From: Clostridiales bacterium
GTDB lineage: Bacteria > Bacillota > Clostridia > Peptostreptococcales > Anaerovoracaceae
Length of the DNA: 64,000 bases
Reading direction: 5' to 3'
Assembly: GCA_009911365.1 (NCBI GenBank)
Contig: QXXF01000006.1
Coordinates: 1 to 64,000, forward strand
The notes beneath the pieces are model-generated. The model was given only the letters and a program-made list of their open reading frames with translations, had not been told where the DNA came from and searched no databases. Shown in pieces: positions 11,926-20,233 of this stretch (position 1 is its first letter; the number at the start of each line of letters is the position of its first letter). A program made the position numbers and the translations under genes.

Positions 11926-13266
11926 CTACCTTTTGCAATAAGTTGTGTGAAGCAGCTTTTCAGACAAATCGCCAAGGGGATTTTTATAAAATTCCTGATA
12001 TACGCTCTGCACCTGCGGATTGTCCACAGAATTGCGAAGCATCATCTGTTCATCCTCTGCGTACATGCTGCGTATCCGTCTCAGACGGATATCATTGGTC
12101 ACCGGCATGGTATGCATCTGAGGCTGACCTGCTCCGCTGATGCAGCCTCCCGGGCAAGTCATGACCTCGATAAAATGGTAGCCGGAAAGATCCTCCTCCA
12201 GAAATCTCGCGGCATTGACAGTCCCATAAATGACTGCCACCCGGATCGTCATGCCTGCAACCTCCAAAGATGCCTCTTTCACACCGGAAAGTCCCCGTAC
12301 CTGCTGGAAATCCAGCAGTACATCAGGCGGCTTCTGTCCGGTCAGGCTCTCATAGGCCATTCTCAGGGCCGCTTCCATGACACCACCTGTATTTCCGAAA
12401 ATCACGCCTGCTCCAGATCCCTTTCCCATAATGGAATCGAATTCTCCATCTTGCAGAGAGTCAAACGCGATCCCTTCTTCCTCCATCCACCGAGCCAATT
12501 CCTTTGTTGTGAGGACGTAATCATTATCCCGCATGGAAGGCTGGCCCAGGAGCTCTCCTGCGTCATTGAGTTCAGGCCTGCGGATCTCTGCTTTTTTAGC
12601 AGTGCAGGGGGTTACATTGACCGTAACGATATTCCGCGGATCCAGTCCGGCCTTTGCCGCAAAATACGTCTTGATTGTCGCTCCCTGCATACCAATAGGA
12701 CTCTTGGCCGATGAAAGATTTGGTATCCACTGCGGATAGTAGGTTTCTACGAACTTTACCCAAGCAGGGCAGCAACTGGTAAACTGTGGAAGCGGCCCGC
12801 TTCCTGTCAGCACCCGCTGTAAAAGCTCGCAGCCTTCTTCTATGATGGTAAGATCCGCAGCAAAGGTTACATCGAACACATAGTCTGCGCCCAGGGTCCG
12901 AAGGGCTGTAACCATCTTTCCTTCCGCAAAAGTCCCTGCTTTATCCAAAAAGGCATCGCCTAGACCGACACGTACAGAAGGTGAAGTAGAACAGACCACG
13001 ATCTTGGACGGGTCACGGACAGCTTCTCTGACACAGTCGATCTCCGATCTGACCTGAATGGATTGTTCCGGGCAGGCTGCGCCACATTGTCCGCAGCCTA
13101 TGCAGGAAACAGCGGAGCCATCTGCTGAAGGCAAAGGTTTTCCGGCCACGCCGATCTCCTCCTGGCAGACTGCCAGACAATGGCCGCATTCTACACACAG
13201 CCTTTCATCCTTTATTATGGATGGATTATCCTGTGCTACAGAGACACAGCGTTCATATAATTCCAT
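11926..13266 (-). CDS. [FeFe]-hydrogenase-like protein in the BMC operon
   Basis: 446 residues. Two N-terminal [4Fe-4S] motifs (CVECGHCLAVC at 24-34, CIGCGQCGAAC at 55-65) are followed by the H-cluster signatures: L1 TSCCPAW (Cys165/166), L2 TPCTAKKAE (Cys221) and L3 EVMTCPGGCISGAGQP (Cys371/375). All H-cluster cysteines are therefore present. Thr219 stands where most enzymes have Met in L2, and Ala replaces a Gly in L3. The family makes or oxidises H2 with ferredoxin; a sensory role is also possible. The ATG at 13266 follows AAAGGAG by 9 nt. It lies 25 nt after the CooS-like gene. No obvious encapsulation tail is seen. Confidence 0.85.
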   Translation of the reverse strand: MELYERCVSVAQDNPSIIKDERLCVECGHCLAVCQEEIGVAGKPLPSADGSAVSCIGCGQCGAACPEQSIQVRSEIDCVREAVRDPSKIVVCSTSPSVRVGLGDAFLDKAGTFAEGKMVTALRTLGADYVFDVTFAADLTIIEEGCELLQRVLTGSGPLPQFTSCCPAWVKFVETYYPQWIPNLSSAKSPIGMQGATIKTYFAAKAGLDPRNIVTVNVTPCTAKKAEIRRPELNDAGELLGQPSMRDNDYVLTTKELARWMEEEGIAFDSLQDGEFDSIMGKGSGAGVIFGNTGGVMEAALRMAYESLTGQKPPDVLLDFQQVRGLSGVKEASLEVAGMTIRVAVIYGTVNAARFLEEDLSGYHFIEVMTCPGGCISGAGQPQMHTMPVTNDIRLRRIRSMYAEDEQMMLRNSVDNPQVQSVYQEFYKNPLGDLSEKLLHTTYCKR

Positions 13267-13291
13267 ATCTATACGCTCCTTTCTCCGCTGA

Positions 13292-15301
13292 TCAAAGCCC
13301 CAGTCCCCGGCGCTTTTCCATGATAACTGTTTCCAGGGCCTCCGCAGAAGCATCGATATCCGTATCTACTATGAGGCATCCCCCTGTCATATCTTTCATC
13401 TGATTTGTCAGCACATCCAGGGCTACAGGGCTTCCCGTTACAAATGGGGCCAGCCCAAGATGAAGCGTAAAGCCCATGGCCAGCGCAAAGGCTCCGTCAG
13501 CCAGCGCCTGCTCTTCCAGCCACTGAGGCGCAGAAATCACAATAGGCAGCTGCGGGATGTCAATCCCCAGGGCATGGGCCATCTCGCCTGCTACCAGCTC
13601 CATGCGACCGATGGCAAGGCATGGGCCGAAGTTGAGTACTGGCGGAATCCCAAGGGACTTGCATACGGCTTTCAGTTCATCGCCTGCCAGTTCGGCTGCC
13701 GCCGGGCTCATGAGTCCGCAGTTTTCCAATCCGCCGCAGGTGCATCCTGCCGCCAGTACCAAAATATTTTTGCTGATAAGCTTTTTCGTCAGTTCCACGG
13801 TATAAACATCATGACCCTTTGCCCGAAGGTTGGAGCATCCTACGACCCCTGCGATCCCCTTGATCTTTCCTGCCTTAATAAGCTCAATCAAAGGGGCATA
13901 GCTTCCGCCCAGGAACTGTTTTAAAGTCACTTCCGTAACGCCTGTGATGGCATCTGTAAAGCCATGAGAAGCCATCGGATTGATGCGTTTTCCTCCCTTC
14001 TGAGAAGAAACCAGCTGAGTAAGAGCCGTTTCCAGAGCCGCCACATCCACCTGGTCTGCCGCCATCTGTCCAAAACAGCTGCTGAGTCTGCACAAGAGCT
14101 CCTGGGGATCATGAGACAGGCAAGCGGATTTTCTAAAAGCATAAGCTTCCAGTGCTTTATCCACAATCATTCTGCTGATCCGCGATTTTTCTTCGTATGT
14201 ATATGGCACGTACTCCGCATTTTCCTTCTTTGCAACATCATCCAGACAGATCTGCGGGATGGCCAGTTCATCACAGATAGGCTCAATACCCGGGATGGTG
14301 CAGTTAAACTCGGATAAAATCAAATCGATACATCCCGTAGCCAAAGCCGCCTCGCTTGTATAATTGTTTCCCGCATGGCCGCAGAACGCCTCATTTCCAG
14401 AAGCCTTTCGAAGCTGCATGTCCTGTCCTACGCAGGTGCAGCCTACCAGCTTGACCGCTTTTGCTCCAGCCGCCTCTGCCTGTTTTTTTACCTCCGGAGA
14501 AGCAAGATGCTTTTCCAGATCTCCAAAGAAGGAATGTTGATGCCCTGTAATCATAATATTGACGCAATCCGGATCAATGACCCTCAGGCCTACTGGTTCA
14601 AAGCCAATCTCTCCTTCTCCCATGAGAATATCGTTGATCAGATTGGCCAGCACCAGACCGTAGACCCCTGTAGAGATTCCCAGGCGCAGACACTGCAGCA
14701 ACATATTGACCGGATCTGAATTGAGATTTGTCGAGGTCTTTACGACCGCATTGAAAATCTCGTCCTTAGCACCTCCCGGCAGAAGCCCCAACTTCTTCCA
14801 CGCCTGAACGCGCATGGGATAACCGATTTTTTCTACCAGGGCCATCTTCTCATCCATAGGGCCATGCAGGTCTTTCAGAACCAGATCTGCAATTTTTGCC
14901 GCCTTATCCCAGTCGTTGTATCCGGAAACGTCCAGAATTCCGGCCAGCCGCTCCAGCGCCGCCCTGCCTTTCAAAGGCTCTCTGCCTGCCGCAGCTTTTG
15001 CCAGCTGTTTTGCCGCATTCTCCACCACATGGATATAACAGCCTGAACCTGCCGCTACAGACCGAAGAAAATTTCTTACGGCAATGGTATCCGCATCAGC
15101 CCCGCACACGCCTTTTGGCCGCGCAGGAGAAATTCTACAAGGACCATTAGAACACAGGCGGCAGCATACGCCCTGCAACCCGTAACCGCATTTATTTTCC
15201 TGAATCTTCATCCTGTGATGAGAAGTTTCTGTAGAGAGTTCTTTAACAAACTGTTCCAATACCTTATCCGCATCCGAACATATCACTTTCTTATCTGCCA
15301 T
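13292..15301 (-). CDS. divergent CooS-type carbon monoxide dehydrogenase homologue
   Basis: 669 residues from the ATG at 15301, which follows GGGGAGG. The D- and B-cluster cysteines are intact (C38, C46, C47, C50, C55, C66 in KCGYGLQGVCCRLC...GPCR...GVCG). C-cluster ligand positions also match the family: His254 (TGHQH), Cys290, Cys334, Cys489 (VVGCSN), Cys520 (AAGCTC) and Cys561 (FGPC). However, the catalytic Lys in the usual SEKA motif is Gln598 here (LEEQALADG), and the His-rich segment after the B-cluster is reduced to GCYIHVVEN. It may not be a normal CO dehydrogenase. It is co-directional with the microcompartment genes and coupled to the hydrogenase-like gene. Confidence 0.85.
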   Translation of the reverse strand: MADKKVICSDADKVLEQFVKELSTETSHHRMKIQENKCGYGLQGVCCRLCSNGPCRISPARPKGVCGADADTIAVRNFLRSVAAGSGCYIHVVENAAKQLAKAAAGREPLKGRAALERLAGILDVSGYNDWDKAAKIADLVLKDLHGPMDEKMALVEKIGYPMRVQAWKKLGLLPGGAKDEIFNAVVKTSTNLNSDPVNMLLQCLRLGISTGVYGLVLANLINDILMGEGEIGFEPVGLRVIDPDCVNIMITGHQHSFFGDLEKHLASPEVKKQAEAAGAKAVKLVGCTCVGQDMQLRKASGNEAFCGHAGNNYTSEAALATGCIDLILSEFNCTIPGIEPICDELAIPQICLDDVAKKENAEYVPYTYEEKSRISRMIVDKALEAYAFRKSACLSHDPQELLCRLSSCFGQMAADQVDVAALETALTQLVSSQKGGKRINPMASHGFTDAITGVTEVTLKQFLGGSYAPLIELIKAGKIKGIAGVVGCSNLRAKGHDVYTVELTKKLISKNILVLAAGCTCGGLENCGLMSPAAAELAGDELKAVCKSLGIPPVLNFGPCLAIGRMELVAGEMAHALGIDIPQLPIVISAPQWLEEQALADGAFALAMGFTLHLGLAPFVTGSPVALDVLTNQMKDMTGGCLIVDTDIDASAEALETVIMEKRRGLGL

Positions 15302-15562
15302 GTTTACCTCCCCGGTTCTTAAATTTGTGTTCCAAAAAGGCTTTCTCCCAAACCCTCTTGGAACACACATTCCATATCTTCGCAGGCTGTCCCTCATTCC
15401 CCTTGAACATCCGCTGGCTGTCAAACAAAGCCGGCTCCGCCGAATCTATTTCGTAGTAGGCTTTGTTGATATTCCGTAAATGCCACAGAAGATATTTCCT
15501 GCATAATAAAGCGATAGGGCGGACATATCATCCGCCCACGCACCGATTCCTTGCTTTTGCTC
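15302..15562 (-). promoter_or_regulatory. hairpin-rich 260-nt spacer between the BMC-H and CooS-like genes
   Basis: The spacer holds no convincing gene. Three inverted repeats are visible: gggcgga/tccgccc (15517-15523/15531-15537) just after the BMC-H stop, followed on the minus strand by a weakly T-rich stretch; a caaagcc/ggctttg pair (about 15424-15465); and a perfect 10-bp tgtgttccaa/ttggaacaca (15326-15335/15358-15367) just before the ribosome site. The first could attenuate read-through. The last could be a regulator site or RNA switch controlling the CooS/hydrogenase pair separately. No strong promoter was recognised. Confidence 0.5.
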
Positions 15563-15853
15563 TTATTTTGCTTCTTTCTTTGCAGGCAGAATGTCTTCAA
15601 CTTCTACATGCGGACGAGGGATAACGTGAACGGAGAGCAGTTCGCCGACTCTCTGAGCAGCAGCAGCGCCCGCATCTGTCGCAGCCTTGACTGCTCCTAC
15701 GTCTCCTCTTACCATTACAGTAACCAGGCCGCCGCCAACGTGTTCTTTACCGATCAGGTAAACGTTTGCCGCCTTAACCATTGCATCCGCAGCCTCGATA
15801 GAGCCTACTAAACCTTTTGTTTCGATCATTCCCAGTGCATCATACTTAGTCAT
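15563..15853 (-). CDS. BMC-H hexameric shell protein
   Basis: 96 residues, a single canonical BMC domain ([21 protein letters not shown] ... [17 protein letters not shown] ... HVIPRPH), closest in type to PduA/EutM/CutN. It forms hexameric tiles that make up most of a microcompartment facet, with a central pore for small metabolites. Last of the seven shell genes in the operon, after pduL; a hairpin follows its stop. Confidence 0.93.
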   Translation of the reverse strand: MTKYDALGMIETKGLVGSIEAADAMVKAANVYLIGKEHVGGGLVTVMVRGDVGAVKAATDAGAAAAQRVGELLSVHVIPRPHVEVEDILPAKKEAK

Positions 15854-15892
15854 GTTTTTGTCCTCCTAAAGATTTTTTTAATTTTAACTTTG

Positions 15893-16546
15893 TTATTTTT
15901 TAATTTTAATTTTTGTTGATGAATTAATACTCATAGCATTGGCTTCTTCTGTGTCAACGTGACATTCCAGAGCCGATGCATCATTTGCCCGGATGGCTAC
16001 ATTGGTATATGTACCGCCCCGCAGACCTTCAATTTCAATATCCACGATCTGTCCGTCGTGTACCCCATAAAAAGCTGCGTCCTGCGGCGTCATATGGATA
16101 TGCCGTTGAGCGACAATCAGGCCTTCCTGCGTCTGAACGGAGCCTTTCGGGCCGATAATCGCGATACCCGGACTTCCTGCCAGATCTCCTGACAGTCTCG
16201 CCGGCGCAGAAACTCCCAGTTTGAAACCATCTCCTGTAAGGATTTCTACCTGAGTCTTGCTGCGGACAGGCCCCAGGACCCGTACTTTTTCAATCGCCCC
16301 TTTTGGGCCGCATATGGTGACGGTCTCCTTGCAAGCGAATTGTCCCGGCTGGGACAGATCCTTGATCGGAGTCAGCTGATAACCTGCTCCGAAGAGTCTG
16401 TCAAGGTCTGCCTGTGAAAGATGCAGATGTCGGTTTGAAACGCCTACCGGGATTCCTTCCGGCACCTGTGCGCTTCCTGCCGTAGTATTTGATTGTACCG
16501 CTTCTAAAAGGAGCTTCAGGACAGCTTCATAATTTTCATTTGCCAT
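15893..16546 (-). CDS. pduL: PduL-type phosphotransacylase
   Basis: 217 residues. Both metal-binding histidine motifs of the PduL family are present, NRHLHLS (His40, His42) and QRHIHMT (His149, His151). It converts acetyl-CoA and phosphate to acetyl-phosphate, regenerating CoA inside the shell. The N-terminus ANENYEAVLKLLLEAVQ is an amphipathic helix followed by a Thr/Ser/Ala linker, the usual form of a PduL encapsulation peptide. It follows the aldehyde dehydrogenase by 5 nt, matching consecutive pathway steps. Confidence 0.92.
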   Translation of the reverse strand: MANENYEAVLKLLLEAVQSNTTAGSAQVPEGIPVGVSNRHLHLSQADLDRLFGAGYQLTPIKDLSQPGQFACKETVTICGPKGAIEKVRVLGPVRSKTQVEILTGDGFKLGVSAPARLSGDLAGSPGIAIIGPKGSVQTQEGLIVAQRHIHMTPQDAAFYGVHDGQIVDIEIEGLRGGTYTNVAIRANDASALECHVDTEEANAMSINSSTKIKIKK

Positions 16547-16551
16547 GGCGT

Positions 16552-18258
16552 TTATTCTCCTCTCATGGCTTTTACCAGCGTATTGATCATATCGGTCAGC
16601 TGCGCTGTATTGATAGGCTGATCGCTGGCTACCGGTGCCTGCGAGTTATCTGTGCAGCTATTGCATCCTGTGCTGTAAGAAATGCCGCTGTTGTTATTCT
16701 GATATTCTGCCGGTGAAAGGTAACCCGCTGTGCTGCCGCAGCTTGGAACCACAGCCGGCGCTGGCGAAACCGGCGTCCCGCAACATGGAGCCGCAGCTGG
16801 CACTGGCGAAACCGGCGTCCCGCAGCTTGGAACTGCCATGCATGACGCAGAGTCTGCTGAAGCAAATTCCGGATGATGAAATGTCGGATCGTCTGCCGCC
16901 AAAGTTGCGCAGTTCTTCGTACCGTAAGCTACCTTTTTAATATTGACTAGATGCAGCGGGCTTACGTTTTCGGAAACAGAGCTGCCGCCCCAAGTCCCGC
17001 ATCCCAGTGTGAAGGATGGCAGAAGTCCTGTGCTGGCTCCTGTTCCGCCCATGCTGCTGCCTGTGTTTACCAGGATTCTGGAAGCAGGCTTTCTTGTAAA
17101 TTCCAATACTACGTTTCTGTCCTCTGTATGCAGGCTCATAGTATGTCCGATGCCGTTCTGCAACAGGTCGATACTCAGTTCACATGCCTCATGCCAGTCT
17201 TTTACTACATAAAAGGCCAGCACGCTTGTAAGTTTTTCATAAGAGAGAGGGTATCCTTCTCCTACGCCACCCTGCGGTCCAATGAGGACTTTCGTATTTT
17301 CCGGAATGGTGATTCCTGCTGCTGTCGCAATGCGAAACGGGGATCTTCCCACGAATTTCGCATTCATCGCATGGCCGTTCTTAAAGAGTAGCTTGCATAC
17401 TTTGTCTGTCTCTTCCGGAGTCATGAAATATCCGCCCTGCCGTTTCAACTCTGCAATGACTGCATCCTTGTTGCATTCTTCGCAGATAATGGACTGCTCG
17501 GAAGCACAGATAGTTCCATAATCAAATGTTTTGCTAGCCATGATGTTCGTGATAGCCTGCTGTACGTTCGCAGTACGTTCGATATATGCAGGGGAATTTC
17601 CTGCTCCAACTCCCAGGGCTGGTTTCCCTGCGCTATAGGCTGCCTTTACCATTCCAGGGCCTCCTGTAGCGATAATCATTTTGACTTCCTTGCAGTGCAT
17701 CAGTTCGTCTGTTGCCTGGACGGACGGCATGGAAATGCATCCGATGATATTCGCCGGCGCACCAGCCTCCACTGCGGCTTCGTACATGAGACGCGCTGCC
17801 TTCTGTGTACATTTTGCCGCAGATGGATGTGGCGAAAATATAATAGCGTTTCTTGCCTTAATTGCGATAATGGATTTAAAAATCGCTGTAGATGTCGGGT
17901 TTGTGGAAGGTACGATCCCCATGAGAAGACCCACAGGATCCGCGACATCCATAGTTCTCGCAACCGGATCTTCTCCAATGATTCCGATGGTCTTCATGTC
18001 CTTGATGGCCTGGTACAGCAGTGTGGACGCCATATGATTCTTGTAAGCTTTGTCCTCCACCTTGCCGAATCCTGTCTCCTCTACTGCCATCTGAGCCAGT
18101 GAAACCTCATTTGCTTCTGCCACGCGTACCATGTTGCGAACAATTTTGTCAATTTGCTCTTCGTTATAATTTGCAATTTGTTCTGTCGCAATCTGCCCAA
18201 GACGTGCCAGATTTCTTACTTCCTGTATAGCCCGTAAATCATAATCCATATTTTCCAT
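16552..18258 (-). CDS. CoA-acylating acetaldehyde dehydrogenase with Cys/Pro-rich tail
   Basis: 568 residues. Residues 1-450 are an acylating aldehyde dehydrogenase of the EutE/PduP/CutF type with the catalytic cysteine in FDYGTICASEQS (Cys251). It oxidises acetaldehyde to acetyl-CoA with NAD+. Residues 451-545 form an unusual linker with seven cysteines (473, 479, 492, 493, 507, 532, 535) and two CGTPVSP repeats. Residues 551-567 (TAQLTDMINTLVKAMRG) form an amphipathic helix, a likely encapsulation peptide. The start ATG is 9 nt after GGAGG. This is the only copy in the operon with an intact active-site Cys. Confidence 0.92.
   Translation of the reverse strand: MENMDYDLRAIQEVRNLARLGQIATEQIANYNEEQIDKIVRNMVRVAEANEVSLAQMAVEETGFGKVEDKAYKNHMASTLLYQAIKDMKTIGIIGEDPVARTMDVADPVGLLMGIVPSTNPTSTAIFKSIIAIKARNAIIFSPHPSAAKCTQKAARLMYEAAVEAGAPANIIGCISMPSVQATDELMHCKEVKMIIATGGPGMVKAAYSAGKPALGVGAGNSPAYIERTANVQQAITNIMASKTFDYGTICASEQSIICEECNKDAVIAELKRQGGYFMTPEETDKVCKLLFKNGHAMNAKFVGRSPFRIATAAGITIPENTKVLIGPQGGVGEGYPLSYEKLTSVLAFYVVKDWHEACELSIDLLQNGIGHTMSLHTEDRNVVLEFTRKPASRILVNTGSSMGGTGASTGLLPSFTLGCGTWGGSSVSENVSPLHLVNIKKVAYGTKNCATLAADDPTFHHPEFASADSASCMAVPSCGTPVSPVPAAAPCCGTPVSPAPAVVPSCGSTAGYLSPAEYQNNNSGISYSTGCNSCTDNSQAPVASDQPINTAQLTDMINTLVKAMRGE
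16761..16824 (-). repeat. 42-bp-spaced tandem repeat inside the aldehyde dehydrogenase tail
   Basis: A 22-bp identical block occurs at 16761-16782 and 16803-16824, 42 bp apart, and encodes the repeated CGTPVSP-type motif. A third degenerate copy flanks it. The in-frame 42-bp (14-residue) period suggests recent slippage or unequal exchange lengthening the linker. Confidence 0.75.
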
Positions 18259-18305
18259 ATTACGGCACCTCCTTTTTTGTTCTTTTTGCTATAGGATCAT
18301 TTGTT

Positions 18306-18947
18306 TTAGCTGTAGTATTTTCTGAATTCTTCCAGCAGCGCACTCTTGTTCGCCTTTGATATGAGGCCTCCTGTGATGCCGAAATCTTCATATTCTCTTG
18401 CCAGACTTCTCAGCCTTCCTACTTTACATTTTTCCAGAGTCTCTACAGCCTGCTCTACCCCTACTCTTGCCACCAGCTGTTCTATATCTTCCTTATGCAT
18501 GTCATCTGCTTGCATCTGTAGGACGTCTTCTGTTGCTGGCTCTGGTTCCTTAGGCTCCTCTGTGGCATCCTGCTCTGAAACCGCCTCTTTCGGAAGCTCT
18601 GCCGCGTCTTTGCCAGCTGCTGTGTCCTCTTCCGGTTCTTCCGTCTGCTCTTTGCAACGTTCTGCCAGCGGCGCTGGAGGCAAGATCGTCTCACCCAGTT
18701 CGCTGTGAGGCCTTGGGATCACGTGCTGCGAAAGCAGAAGCTCTGCTCCAAGTCTGGAAACCGCGGCTGCCGCCGCATCAACGGATGCCTTTACTGCCGC
18801 TACATCGCCGGTGATGGTTATGGTCACCAGTCCACCGCCGGTAAAGGTCCGATCCAGCAGTCTTACTTCCGCCGCCTTCAGCATTGCGTCGGCGCTTTCA
18901 ATGGCGGCCAGCAGACCTTTTGTCTCAATCATTCCCAGTGCTTCCAT
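18306..18947 (-). CDS. BMC-H shell protein with acidic linker and C-terminal helical domain
   Basis: 213 residues. Residues 1-90 are a canonical BMC domain ([21 protein letters not shown] ... HVIPRPH). Residues 90-150 are a Glu/Pro/Ala-rich flexible linker, and residues 153-213 form a small helical domain containing CKVGRLRSLAREYEDFGI and ending in LLEEFRKYY. The layout resembles PduK-type shell proteins, which carry an extra C-terminal domain. The tail resembles short SAP/Rho-N-like helix-extension-helix folds, but this is only an impression. It could bind cargo or nucleic acid, or link shell layers. Confidence 0.85.
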   Translation of the reverse strand: MEALGMIETKGLLAAIESADAMLKAAEVRLLDRTFTGGGLVTITITGDVAAVKASVDAAAAAVSRLGAELLLSQHVIPRPHSELGETILPPAPLAERCKEQTEEPEEDTAAGKDAAELPKEAVSEQDATEEPKEPEPATEDVLQMQADDMHKEDIEQLVARVGVEQAVETLEKCKVGRLRSLAREYEDFGITGGLISKANKSALLEEFRKYYS

Positions 18948-18964
18948 CCGTCATCCTCCTCACA

Positions 18965-19621
18965 TCAATGGGTAGCATAAAAGACTTTTACTTTGTCTGG
19001 CGAACCGAAGGAAAGCTTTGCTCCATTTTGGAAGAACAGTGCATCTCCCGGATGTGCGGTAAATACTCTTCCTTCCTTTTCTACCGTCAAAGTACCCTCC
19101 ACTACATAGTAAATCTCTTCACATGCTACATCCCATGGGAAACTGCATTTTTCAATAGTCATGAATCCTGCATTCATAGAAGAGCCATCGTCAGCTCCAA
19201 TCAGCTCATTGTAGAACACTTTGTCCGCAGGGTTTCCCGTATCCAGAGGTTCCCACTTCGCAGTATTTCCCCGCACCAGCTTTACAAAGCCTTCTCCGTC
19301 TTTTTCTGCCACATAAGGCGAATCCTGTCCTGCTGCTGCCATGATGTCCCCCAACATTCCCTTTTCCATAAGAGCAGTCAGCGCCTTATAGATCAGTTCG
19401 CTGTCTATGCCGCCCTGAGTGCTCTGAGGAGCTGTCGCCGCCTGCGCTGCCGGTGCGGTTTCTGTGCAGCATGGCGGTGCGCCGCAGGAAAATTCGATTC
19501 CACATGCAGCCGCCGCGTCTTTGGCTGATGGAGTAATGATAGTATCTGTATCAATGTACATTACTTTCTGACCCCGCTTCTCCAAAGCCTCGACTTCTTT
19601 TGCACAAATCAGTTTTTTCAT
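18965..19621 (-). CDS. eutQ: EutQ-like cupin protein
   Basis: 218 residues from the ATG at 19621 (MKKLICAKEVEAL), which has AAAGGA about 10 nt upstream; an ATG 6 codons earlier lacks a ribosome site. The C-terminal half is a cupin (EEIYYVVEGTLTVEKEGRVF ... HPGDALFFQNGAKLSF), as in EutQ, for which acetate-kinase activity has been reported in the ethanolamine system. An N-terminal TPSAKDAAAACGI segment resembles that of the EutT-like protein in this operon. Between the two lies a Cys/Ala-rich linker. Confidence 0.85.
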   Translation of the reverse strand: MKKLICAKEVEALEKRGQKVMYIDTDTIITPSAKDAAAACGIEFSCGAPPCCTETAPAAQAATAPQSTQGGIDSELIYKALTALMEKGMLGDIMAAAGQDSPYVAEKDGEGFVKLVRGNTAKWEPLDTGNPADKVFYNELIGADDGSSMNAGFMTIEKCSFPWDVACEEIYYVVEGTLTVEKEGRVFTAHPGDALFFQNGAKLSFGSPDKVKVFYATH

Positions 19622-19683
19622 GCCTTCACATCCTTTCATCTATGTTTTACAATCTAAACGAATTTCATTTATATCCATGCTCC

Positions 19684-20232
19684 CTACAGCAGAGACGGAA
19701 CAAGCCGGTCAGATGGTGAAGGAATCACTTCCGCGTTCACCAGAAGTCCTTTCTCTTCTGCGATGGCCTTTCCTGCTGCTGTGCCAGACTGAACAGCTGC
19801 CACATCACCGGTATAGGTAAAATAGGCTTTTCCGCCCAGGCCGTTGCCCAGTCTCAGTTCAATAGGCTCCAGCTCTGCCGCTTTCAGTATCTGATCCGCG
19901 CACACGATCATGGTTGCCAGTGAAAAGGATTCCATGATTCCGACCGCCTGAACGCGCTCCGGCATGGTAGCCCCTGTGATAGCCGGAAATACTCCCGGAT
20001 CCACATTCGGAATCACAATGGAATCTACAAAGAATTCCTCTGCCATCCGTTCACCGATCTGTACAGAATCTTCCACTGCCGCTACATCGCCGTGAACAAT
20101 AGCGATATATTTCCCCGGACATGCGGTAGCCGCTGTTACAATCTCAACTTCTGAGATCTTGACCATCTGGTCTGCTGCATATATGCCCCGGGCAATACTG
20201 TTAAACTCAACCATTCCTATTGCTCTATGCAT
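19684..20232 (-). CDS. pduT: PduT-type tandem BMC shell protein with Fe-S ligand
   Basis: 182 residues made of two BMC domains (RAIGMVEFNSIARGIYAADQ and QAVGIMESFSLATMIVCADQ). Cys38 in TACPGKY occupies the position of the PduT cysteine that holds a [4Fe-4S] cluster at the trimer pore. It is thought to pass electrons through the shell, usually with PduS. It starts immediately after the pduS stop, consistent with such a pair. Confidence 0.92.
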   Translation of the reverse strand: MHRAIGMVEFNSIARGIYAADQMVKISEVEIVTAATACPGKYIAIVHGDVAAVEDSVQIGERMAEEFFVDSIVIPNVDPGVFPAITGATMPERVQAVGIMESFSLATMIVCADQILKAAELEPIELRLGNGLGGKAYFTYTGDVAAVQSGTAAGKAIAEEKGLLVNAEVIPSPSDRLVPSLL

Positions 20233-20233
20233 C

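Noticed and set aside
15302-15424. An N-terminal extension of 41 residues on the CooS-like protein
   Set aside because: The ATG at 15301 has a strong GGGGAGG site and matches the family start; the upstream codons cover a hairpin and are not protein-like.
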